Origin: Limonium bicolor | Lineage: Eukaryota; Streptophyta; Magnoliopsida; Caryophyllales; Plumbaginaceae | Reading direction: 5' to 3' | DNA: 64,000 nt | NCBI GenBank assembly: GCA_023374045.1 | Contig: CM041780.1 | Location: 168,636,085-168,700,084 of the forward strand | Part shown: piece after piece, positions 63,177-64,000 of the stretch | How the letters are laid out: each line of letters begins with the position of its first letter | Numbering within the stretch: position 1 is the first letter of the stretch | The notes under the pieces: generated by a model | The model's input: the letters and a program-made list of their open reading frames with translations, nothing else | The model's database searches: none | What the model was told of the DNA's origin: nothing | Program-made: the position numbers and the translations under genes

Positions 63177-64000
63177 CTACCCCCCATAAAAAGGGTTACG
63201 CCCCCATACCCCACAAGTATTCAACAGCCGCTCTACAAGGAGCGCTGGATACTTGGCTCTCATAGAGTCCTCTAACTCTCATGTGGTATTTTCACCTTTG
63301 GAGTAGATTATTCTCATATCAGAGAGACGAGTATGACTCTAGCCCCTCCGAGCTCCAAAACATATAAAGGGTGAGGCACGTGTTTGTGCTCTCTCCCGAA
63401 TTCATTCTAATGGGCTCACTCGCTCGTACAGAGGTGTAGACCCATGAACATAGTCTCAGTTTGATTCCTTGTATTTTCGTATATCCCATCGTTAGGATTA
63501 CTAGCATCTTCGTGTATCTTCTCTCATTGACTTTCAACTTGAGTTGTCATATGACATTGGCTATTATTAGTACTTAGTGCTCTTTGCACACTAGCCTTCA
63601 TTTCTACTTAGATAAAGATTGTCATCCATGTCTCCTGGTGGTTTTGTTCCGGAGTAACACATTGTTCGTGTTGATATATATTATATATCTTCTTCCCGTG
63701 TGTCGGGTTAGCAACAATGTTTGTATGGTTCTTCCTGCTTCCTGCCAGGGAAATCCATAAGTTGTGCTCGTATTAGAGTTTTGCGACTTCATCTTCCATT
63801 TCACATTATTCTCTGCGAATTTTACTCGTCTAAGTTCGCCCGCGTATTTATTATTGATGGCTGTTGCTGTTGGTCGCTTCCGCGCGCACCACATTCCAGT
63901 CGATTCGACGGTTTTCAGTTATCATAACGTTTATGTTCTTATTAAAAGCATGTGCTAGTATACTAGCTTTGTCTTTCATTGTTGCGTAGTCACGCGTTTA

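Larger units (their letters stand above)
62428..64000 (-). mobile_element. Degenerate interior (3' part) of third gypsy element, truncated by window
   Basis: It begins with the polypurine tract and 'gacttcgtcccgaagtc', the same layout as 15680-15710. On the minus strand LEDSMRAKYP (about 63280-63240) matches the TEDSMRVKYP of the inner element's chromodomain tail, so decayed pol follows. No long open frame remains. Confidence 0.65.

Noticed and set aside
62900..63180. CRISPR-like direct repeats
   Set aside because: Only two ~118-bp copies with repeats merging into one another, in a plant LTR element; this is an ordinary tandem duplication.

Overview
This is a repeat-dominated stretch of a plant nuclear genome, most likely a eudicot. 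The evidence is nested Ty3/gypsy and Ty1/copia LTR retrotransposons primed by initiator-Met tRNA, hAT, Stowaway and CACTA DNA transposons, short T-rich GT-AG introns, and one intron-containing PERK-type receptor kinase gene. I cannot name the species. There is one ordinary host gene (40.0-42.7 kb, minus strand). Nearly everything else is transposon sequence.

Layout: 1-2304 is the end of a gypsy LTR read in plus orientation. 2305-11622 is old, degenerate retroelement sequence with a copia-like LTR junction (~4387), a complete non-autonomous hAT element (6592-7920, perfect 8-bp target duplication), a second hAT-like element (~8300-8790) and two tandem-repeat tracts. 11623-37656 is an old coding-less gypsy element on the minus strand (LTRs 11623..30007 and 35348..37656). 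Its left LTR was split by a much younger gypsy element (11758-26012, target duplication TACAC), and the same LTR later received a Stowaway MITE (27671-27906). 37657-38812 is a CACTA-like fragment. The PERK gene follows, then a MITE, a rearranged copia tandem (44268-47152) and a 4.7-kb CACTA element (47153-51844) that carries spliced-looking exons of an unrecognised gene. 51.8-55.7 kb is degenerate repeat. 55720-62427 is a 6.7-kb LTR of a third gypsy element, whose degenerate interior runs off the window.

The main discovery candidate is the young gypsy element. It is a Tekay/Del-like chromovirus (gag with two zinc knuckles, protease, RT-RNase H, integrase, C-terminal chromodomain-like tail). 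Between gag and protease, on the same strand, it carries a full catalytic domain of a plant ALKBH1-type AlkB 2-oxoglutarate/Fe(II) dioxygenase, with the HxD...H...RxNxTxR set visible. The gag-protease part also contains three or four good GT-AG introns. One of them would splice gag onto the AlkB exon, so the element may express an AlkB demethylase from a spliced RNA.

Reading frames in this element and in the PERK gene are broken mostly by single missing bases in short runs, and the young LTR pair differs far more by indels than by substitutions. This looks like residual long-read assembly error in a recent, high-copy repeat, so 'pseudogene' calls should be held back until the reads are checked.
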